A stretch of 64,000 bases of DNA. It comes from Azolla caroliniana. Its lineage: Eukaryota > Polypodiophyta. This document shows, in pieces, positions 11,418 to 24,069 of this stretch. The notes beneath the pieces are model-generated. The model was given only the letters and a program-made list of their open reading frames with translations, searched no databases and was not told the DNA's origin. The DNA lies in the NCBI GenBank assembly GCA_043228905.1, contig JBHGNT010000015.1, positions 17,856,001 through 17,920,000 on the forward strand. Direction: 5' to 3'. A program made the translations under genes and the position numbers. Numbering within the stretch: position 1 is the stretch's first letter; every line of letters begins with the position of its first letter.

Positions 11418-13725
11418 CTAGTATGAGACAACTCTTGGGGTCGACAACAGAGGGAGGGTGGTAAGTGAGCCGGAAACAACTAGCGTGGGGGCTAGTAGTT
11501 CCACCTCGGGCCACTTCCTCCTGGTGTCACCATAGGCGTGTTCCACCATTTCTGCCAAAAGCACAAACGAGGAATGGTTGCAAACCTCGGCCAATTGCCC
11601 TCGTAGGCAGCTAATAAGCGCAAATCATATGTCCATGCTCACTTCCTCCGAGGGTCGCACCAGATCCTGGAAGACCTTTAGGCAACGCACTTTCCATACG
11701 TACCACAGGGTGAAGCCTGCGATTAGCATCCAAATGTCCGGGAACCTAGGGGATGCGGACTTTAAGCCTCTCTCAAATCGAATCTTGGAGATTTTTCCTC
11801 GCATGCATACATAGCACCAACTATCCGCATTGAAGGCATCCGTCCACCTATCACCAGAATGATCAAGCCATGCCGCAACACTCCACGATGTTGTTCCTTC
11901 CACTTCACATGCCGCAAGGAGGCGAGTCACTCTATCCCATACCTTTTGAGCGTGAGGGCAAGCCCATATGCAATGCCTCAAAGTCTCAATAGGTGAATGG
12001 CAAAATGGGCAGCCTAACGGGCCGCCACGTTTACCTAGCCATTCGCCAACTGGGACCACATTATGCCCGATTTGCCACCAAAAAAACTTTATCTTTTCCG
12101 GCAAGTGGAGACGCCAGAGACCCTTCCAAAAGGTAATGAGCACCTTATTAGGGATGCCCAATGTACGCCAGCCATTGCATAAGGGGCCGTCTAGCTGCAA
12201 TTGAAAAGCCCGACCTAGTTTAGTGTTGTACTCAAAGAAATGGCGAAATCTGCCATCATGTTTCCACCTGAAATCCCCTGGGTCCCATTCTAGTTCGACG
12301 AGGGGACGACAACCATATACCCATAACTTCCAATGGGGTTCCACCTTAGCAACATCCAGGGCTGTCTTCCAGATGTTACCAACCTGCGCCACCACGCGGA
12401 TAGGGTGCCAAGAGCCCCTATTCTTACTCTCCCCAAAAATCCTATCTCTTTCCGATCCGCTCACGCCTTTCAGCGCCTTAACCCTTCCAGCTTCATCAAA
12501 GAGACCGAACCAAGCATCTTCTCTCACCTCCCCCATCAAAACCCTATCAACTGCCTCAGCTAGCAATCTCCACATTTTCATGGCTCCCTTGAGGGGAGGG
12601 AATGGGACCTCCTGGGCTCCTCCTAAAGCCACCATGCGTCTCCAATCATCTAAAGGGTGAAGCCTTGTTTGCGCCTGCTTTCCCCATGGTAGGCCCTTAA
12701 GCTGGCCTAACATCATGTCGTCACGTGTTCGCACCTAAGGGTTCCAAAATAATGGTTGTCTAGACCACTCGGTTAGTGTCTCTGGCGTGTGTTTGAACAA
12801 ATGATGTCGTACGTGACACCATGCCCACAAGATGGAGTTCGTGGCCCTCTCCTCCAGAAGACAAGCCATCTTGGGTGGGACGCCGCTCATGCAACACCAA
12901 TTCAAGGAGTCAGGCCAAGGCCTACCATACTTGGGAGTCCCTGCCTGCAACCTATTGCAAAGTAGAACCTTCCAACACCCCTTACCTGGCAAGAGGCAGA
13001 GAACCACCATTTTGGTTAGCAAAGCTCGACTCTGCATTAAGGGGTCTATGAGGCCAAGCCCACCTTTGGCCCGCGATTGTGTTAACCAATGCCATGACAC
13101 TCTAGTGGCAGCCATCAGGTTGTCCTTACCTGACCATATAAACCCCTTGATGGCAGCCTTAACCGCGTGCAAGCCTGAAGGGTCCATAATCCAACACGAG
13201 ACTGAGTGCCACATGGTGACGAGCATCACTTGGTTCGCAATAAGAACCCTACCAGCAAAGGATAGTTTAGACCTGCTCCATTGGTTCAACTTCTTGCTTA
13301 GTTTGGCTTGCACATGTGACAATTGCGCTCCCTTGGGGATTGCCCTCCCCATCGTAAATCTGAGGTACTTGAATGTCGTCCCGTCAGGGACCCATGCAAA
13401 ATCAGCATGGGGATGCCACCTTGGCTTCTCTTGTTCATTGAACCAGAGGCCTTGGGTTTTATCCCAATTGATCTTCGCACCGGCAGCCTGACAAAAAAAG
13501 GACCGTATCGTCGGCATATTTGCATCATCGCCCTACAAAAAAAGGACTGTATCATCGGCATATTTAGATAACAAAAGATCCTCAGTCGCATTGGGGATGG
13601 GCAATCCCCTTAGTCCGCTGCTTGGTGCTTGTAAGAAGGCTGAGAAAGCCTCGGTTACAAAGAGATAGAGATATGGGGCTAGGGGACAACCTTGCCTCAC
13701 TGAGCGATGTAGTTGGAAGGCGGGG
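11418..13725 (-). pseudogene. LINE (L1-type) ORF2, C-terminal part: RT palm to zinc finger
   Basis: Continuing the frame of 20848-21715 across the gypsy insertion, the minus strand encodes HRSVRQGCPLAPYLYLF (about 13700), the catalytic YADDT (13551-13562), KINWDKTQGLWF, the maturase-like block (SFAGRVLIANQVMLVTMWH) and the C-terminal zf-RVT finger (CPFCHSPIETLRHCIWACPH, about 11975). The frame is unbroken, but there are stops: TAG between YADD and KINWDK (near 13533), TAG at 12735 and TGA at 11625; the frame then stays open to TAG at 11418. Ordinary decay by point mutation explains this. The endonuclease is not in the window. Confidence 0.85.
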
Positions 13726-14199
13726 TGTTATGTACACATAACGTTGGTGAGGGTAGGTCACTAATATTTACATTAGTGAAGGGTATGTTCACTATTATTA
13801 AAAAGGGGACTAATGATTGGATAGAATGAATGATATGTGCATGCACTATCATGATTTAGACAACCAATGAATAGAGAGCCTTTTAGAAAGGCACATCTAT
13901 TCAAGGGGCCTAGGAAAAGGTATAAATATGAGGCTTAGCTACCCTCATAGAGATCATCACGTCGGAAGGCTGCTGTCGTAGACACCGGTGGTGCGGGCTA
14001 GGCTTTCGTCTCGACGATCGTGTTTATCTCTTCCAAGGTATTAGTCATCCTAATATCCGGCGGTATGGGACGTCGGTGGTAGGTTGGCTATGTCTAGATC
14101 ATAGCTCGGGGGTGGTCGGGTGGAACGGGTTCTTCTATCCAATCTATTTTCTTCCTTTTTTCTTGATTTGGTCTATTGATTAGTAATAGACTCTTAACA
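13726..14199 (+). repeat. 5' LTR of the gypsy element
   Basis: 474 bp, TGTTATGTACAC to CTCTTAACA, with a TATA-like AAAAGGTATAAATATG at about 13916. It looks identical to the 3' LTR at 20369-20842. Confidence 0.95.
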
Positions 14200-14200
14200 G

Positions 14201-14212
14201 TGGTATCAGAGC
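14201..14212 (+). promoter_or_regulatory. primer-binding site, initiator tRNA-Met type
   Basis: TGGTATCAGAGC, one base after the 5' LTR, is the usual plant complement to the 3' end of initiator tRNA-Met. Confidence 0.9.
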
Positions 14213-14445
14213 GATTACTAACAATTTTTTTGTTGTTTTGATGTTTTTTGCGTGTGAGCGAGGGGGATCTAACAAGGCTCGTCATGCTCTTCTCAGGATC
14301 AAAACAACACTCTAAACCCGGTATTCTTCTTTTTTGATCTCTTCTCTTTTTCTATTATGCGTTCTTTATGGTCGAATCAAATTGGTATTACGTTTTATTC
14401 TCTTTCTTTCTACCTCCTACTACGCTATGATTTTACTTATTATTA

Positions 14446-14973
14446 TGCATCGGGCCGAGCGTGTTTGCACTAATCGCACACGCTCAACTCATGGCCTTTT
14501 GCATATTGCGATATATATCCCACTCTCTCCTCTCTTGAACTCTTACGATAATAATTATTCTTGTGCATTGGGTCGAGCGTGTTTGCTCTAATCGCACACG
14601 CTTATCTCATGGCCGTTTTGCATATGATGTTGAGTATACCACTCTTCCCCTCTATTGAGCCATCACTTGGCCGATTCTAAGGGATGATGTGGCCTTGACG
14701 AGGTGTATGTTGCCTACCTATGCCACTCTACTCTCTATTAAGCCATCAATTGGCCGATTCTATGGGATGTTGTGGCCTTGACAAGGTATATGTAGCTTAC
14801 ATATGCCACTTTCCTTTTTAATTAGCCATCAATTGGCCGATTCTAAGGGATGATGTGGCCTTGACGAGGTATATGTCACTTACCTATGCCACTTTCCTCT
14901 TTAATTAGCCATTACTTGGCCGATTCTAGGGATATGTGGTGGTCTTGAGGAGGTGCATGTCAACTACCCTAGG
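14446..14973 (+). repeat. two tandem-repeat families in the gypsy leader
   Basis: First, a pair of units with 118-bp spacing (cores TGCATCGGGCCGAGCGTG at 14446 and a close match at 14564, each followed by TTTGC and AATCGCACACGCT). Second, four units of about 82 bp from 14659 to 14973, each with GCCATCA, TTGGCCGATTCTA, GGGATG and GTGGCCTTGA followed by TATGCCACT. Both lie in the untranslated leader between PBS and gag. Confidence 0.85.
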
Positions 14974-15957
14974 GTTTCGTATCTTAGGGCATGTTTGATT
15001 CCATACACCTAATTGTTGATTATTCTAATTAAATTTTAATTTCATAAGTATTGTTTCACTTATATGATTTTCTAGTAATTATTATTTACCCGCCCACAAT
15101 TAACTCTCCTTTTTTCACTTCCTTTTCATGTATAAAGTATTTACATCGTTTATTTTAATGTAACCTTTACGTGTAGACTATTTTTTCGTATGGAGTGGCT
15201 TGTTGAACGATTTATTTTTTTTCAACGGGTCATCTAGGTTTAACTCTTATCATCAAGCCTTAGAAAACGAGTAAAACCATATGAGTTCCCTTATTGATGT
15301 TTTACTCATGGATTTGAGTATTACATCTTTGTGCACAACACCGTCATCACTTGTATCAATTTGTGGCTTATGTCACAATTGTGCAAGTTATAACAATCAT
15401 ATTGGGATGTATATGTGCATACCTTGCACTTCCCATTTATTTGTGACATTGCTTTTTTCATAGGTAACACATGGGTTCTTTTTTTTTTTACCCTTGTTTT
15501 CGTCACTACTTAACTCTTATGAGTAGTGCCTTATTTTATCATTTTATCATCACGTTTGCTTATTGCTCGCAAGACTAGAATATTACTTGTGAGTGCACTT
15601 GTTTTTTCACGTAATACACTTTCTCGACCATATAATACATGATGGGTTGGCATTAATATAAGGCTATCTAGGAAATTTCATTGATGTAAGAACCATGGTT
15701 GAGCCTCAGGGAGCCGCCATGATTACTCAAGATAGAGATCCGAGAAATACATCTTAGCTATGTTTTCCCCCATGGTTTTTAAAACACCATAGTGTTACCA
15801 TAGTTATCGGATCTCGAATCACATCTCATATGTCTAGAGGGGTAAAGACATGAGATACTTTCTTGGATAAAGTTCTTTCAATCAAAATTTCAAGCATTCA
15901 TTTTGCTTGTGTATTTTCTGAACCTCCTTATTTTATTGCATACCCACAGCGTGCATC

Positions 15958-18900
15958 ATGGAACAAGTTTTGAACGCAGTTGGAACGATCTCTCCAAATG
16001 AGACCTCTCAACCCCAATCCGCATCTCGCACACAAGCTGAGATCACTATTGAGCAATTGCTCACTACTACCTTGAATCAATTGGCCGAAATGAGACAGGC
16101 CAATATGGCATTGGAAAAGAAATTCCAAGAATTAACTATTGAGTCCAAGAAAGAAGGTGAACCTTCCTTCGTAGTCACGCCTTTCAAGGGAGATAAGAAA
16201 GAAAGAACCGAGGAGGCCATTAGCACTTGGCTTGGTCGTTGGGAGTCTCACTTTGAGCTTCATCCCAAGCCCGATGTAGTAAAAATTGGTTATGTCGGTC
16301 GTGAGTTAGGTGGCCGAGCTGCTGCTTGGTGGCGTGGCCTAAGGACCGCAAAAAACTTACCCACAACTTGGGAAGGTTTCGTTGATGTTTTTAAGAAACA
16401 ATTCTTGCAGCCACCTTCTCAAACCGAACAAGCGCAACACTTGCTCACATTGTCTAGTAAGCCATTTACCTCTCTCGAGGATTATGTGCATCACGCTCGG
16501 ACCCAGATCCAAAAATCGGGACTTACGGGTGAGAAATGGTTTGTCGCTTGTTTTTTGAATGGTATTCCCAATGGGGATTATCATTGGATTGTCCATGACA
16601 AGGACCCCACAACTTTCGAGGAAGCCGTCAACATTGTGTTGCGATACCATAGGACTTCCAAGAAAGACCACAATAAACCTGAGTTCGCCAAAACTCCGAA
16701 TGTCAAGTTCATTGGGAAACGTAAGCAATCCAGTGACACTCTTGACCGCGACTCAAAGAAACCGAACCTCTTCTGTGCATATTGCAAGAAGCGGGGCCAC
16801 ACAAAGGATACCTGTCGTCGTCTTGAGAGGAAGTCAATGAACACCCCTCCTCAAGACAAATCTACGAGTCACACAGGTGAGTCTTTTGATATTGTTGAAG
16901 TTCATACCAATCACTTAAGTTTATGTGAATGCACTTTTCCTTCACATTTACTTAGACCTAATGATTTACTCCGAGCAGTCGGATATATCAATGGAACACA
17001 AGCACATTTCTTGTTTGATTCCGGTAGTTCTCACAATTTTCTTAATGATCACTTTGTGCAGCAAATGGAGCTCCACATAAACGCAAGTGATCATATCTAT
17101 CAAGTTCACATGGCAAATGGAAACGTTCAATACATCAGTGGCATTGTTTGTCAACTGCCAATTCAAATAGATACTTATTTGGAGAAGCTTGACTTTCATG
17201 TTATGAAATTACAATCCGCAGATGTCATTTTAGGATATCCTTGGTTTTTTAATAAAAACCCTTCTTTGTCCATTGATTGGGTTAATCACTCAATCACATT
17301 TGAACTTAATAATTGTAAACATTTTATTCAATGTTCCAAACTTCCTTCTCATTCACTTGTGTCTTCTAAATCTTTAAGTGAGTATTCTAGTTCATTAATT
17401 TATTCGTGTGTAATTGATCCTGCGGTTCAATTTTATTATTTTAATATTGACGCCACACAATTACCACATTTTGAGCAACGATTACTCGACTCTATTTTAG
17501 AGGATTTTCAAGATGTGTTTCCTACTGAATTACCGCTTACTTTACCACCTAAACGTAATGTGGACCATCAAATTGAACTCATCCCTGGGGCTGCTCCTGT
17601 GAGCATTCCACCTTACCGACTTAGTCGATTAGAAGAGGATGAGATCGCTAAACAACTTAAGGAATACTTGAGTATGGGCCACATTAGGTATAGTAAATCA
17701 CCTTGGGGTGCGCCAGTTCTATTAGTCAAGAAGAAGGAAGGTTCGTGGCGAATGTGTATCAATTATCGCCGTTTGAATAAAATGACAATTAAGAATGCAT
17801 ATCCATTACCTCATGCCGATGATTTGATTGATCGTTTGCACAGGGCTCGATATTTTACGAAAATTGACTTACGAACTGGTTATCATCAGATTCGCATCGC
17901 CGAGGATGATATTCCTAAAACCGCTTTTCGTACGCGCTATGGCCATTATGAGTTTTTAGTCATGCCGTTTGGGTTGACTAATGCTCCAGCCACATTCCAA
18001 CAAGCGATGAATGATGTTTTCCGAGATCAACTCGGTGATTTTGTTGTCGTCTTCTTGGATGATATTTTGATATATAGCCGTACCTTGCAAGATCATGTTC
18101 AACATGTTCGATTTGTTTTGCGAAAGTTGTGTGACAACTCTTTCTATGCAAAACATTCAAAATGTGACTTCTTCCAAAAATCTATTGTGTACCTAGGTCA
18201 TTTAATTACAGAAAATGGCGTTGAAATTGAACCTTCTCGTATTGAAAAGGTTAAACTTTGGCCCATTCCTCGTAATATTCGTGAACTTAGATCATTCTTA
18301 GGGTTTGTTGGATTTTTACGAAAATCAATTCGTAACTATCCCAAATTGACTACGCCATTAACTGACCTTTTAAAAGGTCATCCACGTAAGTCTGTCAAAC
18401 CAATTTCATGGAATGAACAACTTGACAAATCATTTGAGACACTCAAGGAGCATGTGTGTCAGGCTCCCACTCTTCTATTACCAGACCCTTCTAAGCCTTT
18501 CTCAATTGAAACCGATGCTAGTGATTATGCTATTGGTGCCGTTCTTTATCAAGGTGGTCACCCTATTGCTTTTGAAAGTAAGAAGCTTGATGCTACTCAA
18601 TCTCGGTATTCGGTTCAAGAGAAAGAGTTGTTTGCGGTGATACACGCACTTAAAACATGGAGGCACTATCTCTATGGAAATAAATTTGTGGTTACAACAG
18701 ACCATCAATCATTAGAGTATTTTTGTGACCAGTCCGATCTTGTTGGTCGTAAAGGCCGTTGGGCTGACCTTATGCAAGATTTTGATTTTTCCATATGATA
18801 TCGCAAGGGTTCTATGAACACCATTGCTGATGCTCTTAGTCGCATTAAAGAAGTTAACATGCTTAGCTTCACGGAAATAAAATCTGATCTTTTAGATCAC

Positions 18901-20361
18901 CTTCGAGGGAAATACCTTGATGACAGTTATTTCTCAAAATACTGGACGAAAGCCGAATCTGGTTTAGATGCCGATACTAGCACTCTACCCTCGAAGGCGA
19001 CCTTTCACATTACAAACGGTTTGCTCTACCGTAGTGGAAAGGTCTGTGTTCCAGATTTACCAAATGTTAAACAGAAATTTTTTCATGAATGTAATGATGC
19101 ACCATCTGCTGGTCATCCTGGAATACAATGCACACTCGTTCTCATCTCGTGTACTTTTTTCTGGCCTAAGATGCGCTTTGACGTGCATAAATACGTAACT
19201 CAATGCTTACAACGTCAGATTAATAAGTCGGAACGACTTAAAGCTGCTGGTCTTTTACATCCCTTAGATATTCCCAACAATAAATAGGAAAGTATCTCGA
19301 TGGATTTTATTGTTAGTTTACCTCGTACACAGAGGGGTCATGATGCCATATGGGTTGTCGTTGACAGGCTAACAAAATTAGCTAGATTTATTCCTACAAA
19401 AACCACGGTAACCGCTCAACAGTTGGCTTATCAATTTGTTGATGAGTTATTTCGTTTTTATGGATTACCGATGGATATTGTTAGTGATCGAGATTCCAAG
19501 TTTACTAGTGACTTTTGGACTCAGGTCTTTAAGAAACTAGAAACTACGTTGAGCATGAGTTCCGCAGATCATCCTCAGTCTGATGGACAAACTGAACGAG
19601 TTAATCAAATTATTGAGGACATGCTTCGAGCTTATGTAGCAAAAACCCCTTCTAAGTGGGAGCAATACCTTCCTATCTTAGAATTTGCCTATAATAGCTC
19701 TAAACATACATCCACTGGATATAGTCCTTTTATGTTGATGTATGGTTTTCAACCACGTGCCCCAGTTGATGTCACGATTCATCGTGATACATTAGACAGT
19801 ACACGCAATTTTTTGCAAGACATGAACCAAATGTTGCATATTGCCAAAGAAAATGTCAAGACAGCTCAAGATCGTGCTCGATTTTATGCTGATCAGGATA
19901 GACGTCCTCGTGCATTTACTATTGGTCAAAAAGTTTTTTTGCGTGTCCCGACTGATTCTACGTCATTATCTACGGGCAAGTGCGCTAAGTTAGCCCCACG
20001 ATATTGTGGCCCATTTGAAATCCTTAAGCGAGTTGGGTCATCTGCTTATCACCATGCCTTACCTCGTAACATTGGTATTCATCCTGTTTTTCACGTCAGT
20101 CGTCTAAAACCATTTTTAGGCTCTGGTGATAACACCATCACAATCCAAGATCTTGTAACATTAGAGGATTTTTCTTACAAACCTCATGTTCCTGAACGAA
20201 TTCTTGATTCTCGTACTAAACGTTTACGTTCTAAAGAGATTCGGCTATTCAAGATCAAATGGATGGATAAACCTATTGATGATGCCACATGGGAACGCGA
20301 GCATTCGCTTAAGGCACAATTTCCTCACTTTATATTGCAAGAGTGCAATCTTTTGAAGTAG
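15958..20361 (+). pseudogene. gypsy gag-pol polyprotein, two nonsense codons
   Basis: A single frame encodes gag (RAAAWWRGLRTAKNLPTTW), a CCHC knuckle (CAYCKKRGHTKDTC), protease (FLFDSGSSHNFLN), reverse transcriptase (YPLPHADDLIDRL, FTKIDLRTGYHQIRI, VVFLDDILIYS), RNase H (IETDASDYAIGAVL), and integrase with its DDE residues (SDRDSKF; QSDGQTERVNQ), a GPF/Y-like block and a chromodomain-like tail. TGA at 18796-18798 cuts the frame between RNase H and integrase; TAG at 19285-19287 stands where relatives have Trp. The integrase zinc finger reads CLQRQINK, so its last Cys (usually CxxC) is lost. Translation probably starts at ATG 15958. The copy cannot make a full polyprotein itself. Confidence 0.93.
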
Positions 20362-20368
20362 GGGAGTA

Positions 20369-20842
20369 TGTTATGTACACATAACGTTGGTGAGGGTAGG
20401 TCACTAATATTTACATTAGTGAAGGGTATGTTCACTATTATTAAAAAGGGGACTAATGATTGGATAGAATGAATGATATGTGCATGCACTATCATGATTT
20501 AGACAACCAATGAATAGAGAGCCTTTTAGAAAGGCACATCTATTCAAGGGGCCTAGGAAAAGGTATAAATATGAGGCTTAGCTACCCTCATAGAGATCAT
20601 CACGTCGGAAGGCTGCTGTCGTAGACACCGGTGGTGCGGGCTAGGCTTTCGTCTCGACGATCGTGTTTATCTCTTCCAAGGTATTAGTCATCCTAATATC
20701 CGGCGGTATGGGACGTCGGTGGTAGGTTGGCTATGTCTAGATCATAGCTCGGGGGTGGTCGGGTGGAACGGGTTCTTCTATCCAATCTATTTTCTTCCTT
20801 TTTTCTTGATTTGGTCTATTGATTAGTAATAGACTCTTAACA
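20369..20842 (+). repeat. 3' LTR of the gypsy element
   Basis: 474 bp; preceded by the purine-rich GAAGTAGGGGAGTA (20355-20368) and followed by target duplication CGGGG. No difference from the 5' LTR was seen by eye. Confidence 0.95.
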
Positions 20843-21715
20843 CGGGGCCCCTTGCACCAAATACCAACACGCTACTAGTAGCAGTCCGATAGAGTGAAAA
20901 AGTGCAATTCCTCCATTGTGGGGGAAGGCCCATAGCTCTCATCACTCTTTCTAGAAAGGGCCATAACACCCTATCGTAGGCCTTCTCAAAGTCTAACATC
21001 AGAATAGCCGAGCTCGATGCGGTGCGGTCTGCCAATGCCATAACTTCCCAGAGAAGCAGCACATTATCAAAGATACACCTACCTCTGATAAACCCTGTTT
21101 GATTCTCATGTATGATGTCCGGTAGGAAGCTTGCTATTCACCTAGCTAGGACTTTTGCGAGTATCTTGTATATCGTGTTAAGAATCGTGATTGGGTGCCA
21201 TTGACGCAGCTCGAGGCTTCGCCCTGCCGCTTTAGGGATGAGATAGATCATCCCCTCCGCTAGTCCAGTTGGCATCGCTCCTGAGGACCAAATCTCTTGA
21301 ATCCCAGCTTCCACTATCGGGATAACGGTTTCCCAATGAATCTCAAAAAAATCTCGTGAGAGACCATCAGGGTCGGGGCATGCTCCTCTCCGCAAATCCC
21401 AAAGTGCCTCCGAGAGTTCTAATCAAGAAATGGGGCTATCGAGCACAACTTCCATCTCTTGGGTGACCTTGGGGTGAATGCAAGCCATCACTCTCTCAGC
21501 CAGCTCCGTGTTTTGCTCCATATGCATAGATGCAAGCAGGTCACGATAGTATTGGGTTGCCATATGCAGAATCTCATCCTTGTCCTCCGTTATTGAGTCG
21601 TCTGGTTTGTGCAGCCCTTGTATATGTCCACCACCACCATTGGGTGCCTTGGAGTGAAAGAAATGACGGTATTGATGACCTTTCAATTTTAATCGTGACT
21701 TCATAATCAAATAAA
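20843..21715 (-). pseudogene. LINE ORF2, N-terminal RT part (5'-truncated)
   Basis: Minus-strand frame with the endonuclease-RT linker (RHFFHSKAPNGGGGHIQGL), PDPDGLSRDFFEIHWE, MIYLIPKAAG, LRQWHPITILNTIYKILAK, TGFIRGRCIFDNVLL and the motif A block LMLDFEKAYDRVLWPF, running into the gypsy insertion at VLVFGARGP. Two TGA stops interrupt an otherwise single frame (near 21420 and 21136). Similarity starts near 21715 and no endonuclease domain is present, so the copy appears 5'-truncated, as is usual for LINEs. The partner segment is 11418-13725. Confidence 0.88.
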
Positions 21716-22690
21716 GTTATCCTTTATCCTATGCCACATGTCACTTTAGAATTTATGGACTCCCAACTAAATCCCACTTTTGAGAGTCATTTTGACAACT
21801 AATCTTGACTTTATACCAACATCAAGTGCACCAAAGTCAAAAATCTTACTTACTTTTTTCATGTATTGGATGAGTGTTGGTCACTCCTAATAATCAATAA
21901 TCATACTTTCTTTTCCTATATTCATTATACTTACGTGTGCACTTCCCTTATATTTGCCCTTTTGTATATATGGAGAATTCCTTTTCAAAAGTAGACCATT
22001 TGAAAAGTAGACAAACAAGTGATAATGTACCCACCATTGGTTAGAGTTACAATTATCAATGCTTTTGGAGGGCAAACTCATTTGACGTTTAGGTATACAA
22101 ATGCATGTATTTTATGTTTAGAATATGTTTTAGAATACTTTAAAGTATTTTAGAACAACCATTTTATACTATTCACATATTCTTGTGTTGATATATTATA
22201 TTGTTAGTTTTAGAGGAATTGGTCTGCACTTACTCCCTATTGCTAGCAAAAGTAACTAAACAGTTTTTTTCTATTTAAAGTTTCCAAAAATTTTAAAATT
22301 TTAAGGAGCATTTAACGTATTTTACACATATTCTATATATTTCGCGTATTCTACCTTCAACATGTTCTATGTATTTAATGTATTCTACCTTCAACATTTC
22401 TCTCACATCTATTTCATTAGGTTCACAAGATAAATTTTGAGGTATTTTTCTTCTATTGATTGTATTTATTGAATCATTTCATCTTATACATGTGCATGCC
22501 ATATGTTTTGATTAAATTAATTGATTATAAATACATAAACATATAAACATATATCTTCATACATAGGAAAATGGTTGGTTAAAGTTTTTGAAATTCAATT
22601 AGGTAATGAGAAATAGAAAAAATTTCAATAGGGATTAAAAACTTTGCCCAACACTACTCACAAGTATGTGCTTAAATGGAATACACATGC
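21716..22690. other. AT-rich DNA without a recognisable gene
   Basis: No coding signal or known repeat was recognised. TATTCTAC-type short repeats occur near 22330-22400. Confidence 0.5.
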
Positions 22691-24056
22691 TCAAGTTACG
22701 TGTACATAAGTTATTGATGCCCAAGGCTAAGAGGGAGTGTCAAACAGTTGAAGCATACCATAAGGATGATGATGAGCTCTTTCCAAACAAGTACATGTGT
22801 CACATGTTTTAATGAATTCCTGGACCAACTTCCATTGTTGTGGCCACCAATAACTTTGCGAGATTAGATCAAGGTCTTTGCTACACCGAAATGATCAAGA
22901 GTGCTTCATCATGACATTCTTTTAAGATGTAGATTCAACGTGCAACTCGTCTAGGGAATAGACTATGTTGTTTCAAAAGATCAACTCATTGTAGAACATA
23001 AATTGATTGAGATCATTATGTGTGGCCCCTTCTTAAGGGTTGTTGCAACTTTTCATAACACCTTGTGTGAACTAATCCTTATCGTGGGTATCTCGATGAT
23101 TGGTGGTTCATCCATAAGAGTGTAGGTTGCATACATATGATTTGTTCAAGTTTTAAAAAGCAGTGTGATTGTTTGATGTAAGCTACGTCCCTAGCTTGAA
23201 GCTCAAACTCTAACCACAAAGGGAGAGGATCTACTTTACCATGTTGGGAACCTAGTTGAAATATAATTCCGAAGTTGTAGTTGGCAAGAAACTTTGACCA
23301 ATGAGCTAGCCTTCAATTCAAAGTGAGGATGGTGGTGAAATAGAAGAGGTTTTTGTGATCCATCACTACTTGGACTCGGTATTGAGCTCCCACCAAGAAG
23401 GTTCTCCACTCCTCAAAGGCAAAGATAATGGTGAAGAGCTCCTTATCATATATTGGGTAGTTGACTTCAAGTAGGCTGAATTTTTGTGAACTTATAATGC
23501 CACAAGGTGTAGCATTCCATTGTCATTTGGTTGGGACAGGATCGCGGCACTAGCAAAATCAGAGGTGAATAGTTTTGTTGGGTTCATATGAAGAAGCATT
23601 GGAGCCTACATGAAGGGTGTTTTTAGGGTCTCAAATGCAATTTGAGTCGTAGGTGCTAGTTAACAACACCTAGGAGGGATTATACCTCTTTAAGACAAGT
23701 TGGAGTTGCCCAATCTTGGATTTTTGGGACTTTCTTTTTATCCATAGTGATACCAATTTGGCGAAATGACATATTTGAGAAACTCTACCAAAGTATTGTC
23801 CAAAGTGCCCATATTCTCAGAGTTTGAAAAGAACTAGACAAACATGTTGGGTGTGTTCCACTCCAGTTTTGTGAGAAGATCAAGATGTCATTGACATAGA
23901 TGACTATAAAATGATCTAAATACTCTCTAAAGATTTCGTTCATCATATGTAACTAGAAGGCATGCGAGAAGTGGGTTTGTGATGGAGCCCAAATGGCATT
24001 ATCATGTATTCAAAGTGCCCATCCCATAGTGTGTTAGAAAATGCAGTTTTCCATTC
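22691..24056 (-). pseudogene. strongly decayed Ty3/gypsy pol
   Basis: Minus-strand pieces in correct order: RT (DEWKTAFSNTLWDGHFEYMI then MPFGL, 24056-23985), RNase H territory, an integrase zinc-finger remnant (LKECHDEALLDHFG, near 22900) and the linker before the integrase core (HPYGMLQ, then PWASI, 22780-22710). Stops and frameshifts are everywhere. It is far older than the element at 13726. Its RT is cut at the right by an LTR. Confidence 0.65.
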
Positions 24057-24069
24057 ATCAACAAGCCAA

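Larger units (their letters stand above)
13726..20842 (+). mobile_element. complete Ty3/gypsy chromovirus-type retrotransposon
   Basis: A 7117-bp element with 474-bp LTRs at each end, target duplication CGGGG (13721-13725 and 20843-20847), an initiator-Met PBS, a 1.7-kb leader with tandem repeats, one gag-pol frame, and a purine tract before the 3' LTR. It splits a LINE ORF2 exactly, and the LINE frame continues on the far side. The two LTRs read as identical base for base, so the insertion is very recent. A chromodomain-like C-terminus of the integrase (PERILDSRTKR, then LFKIKWMDKPIDDATWE) supports the chromovirus assignment. Confidence 0.95.

Noticed and set aside
13491-13565. 44-bp direct repeat across the LINE YADD box (ATGCCGAYGATACRGTCC twice)
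   Set aside because: The second unit encodes the expected downstream residues (GDDANMPTIRSFF then KINWDKTQ) in one frame, so a simple duplication is not needed, although the similarity is striking.
11107-21722. AAAGTTATCC near both ends of the LINE as a possible target duplication
   Set aside because: 10-bp match only, no poly-A tail beside the 3' copy, and the LINE 3' end is not defined.
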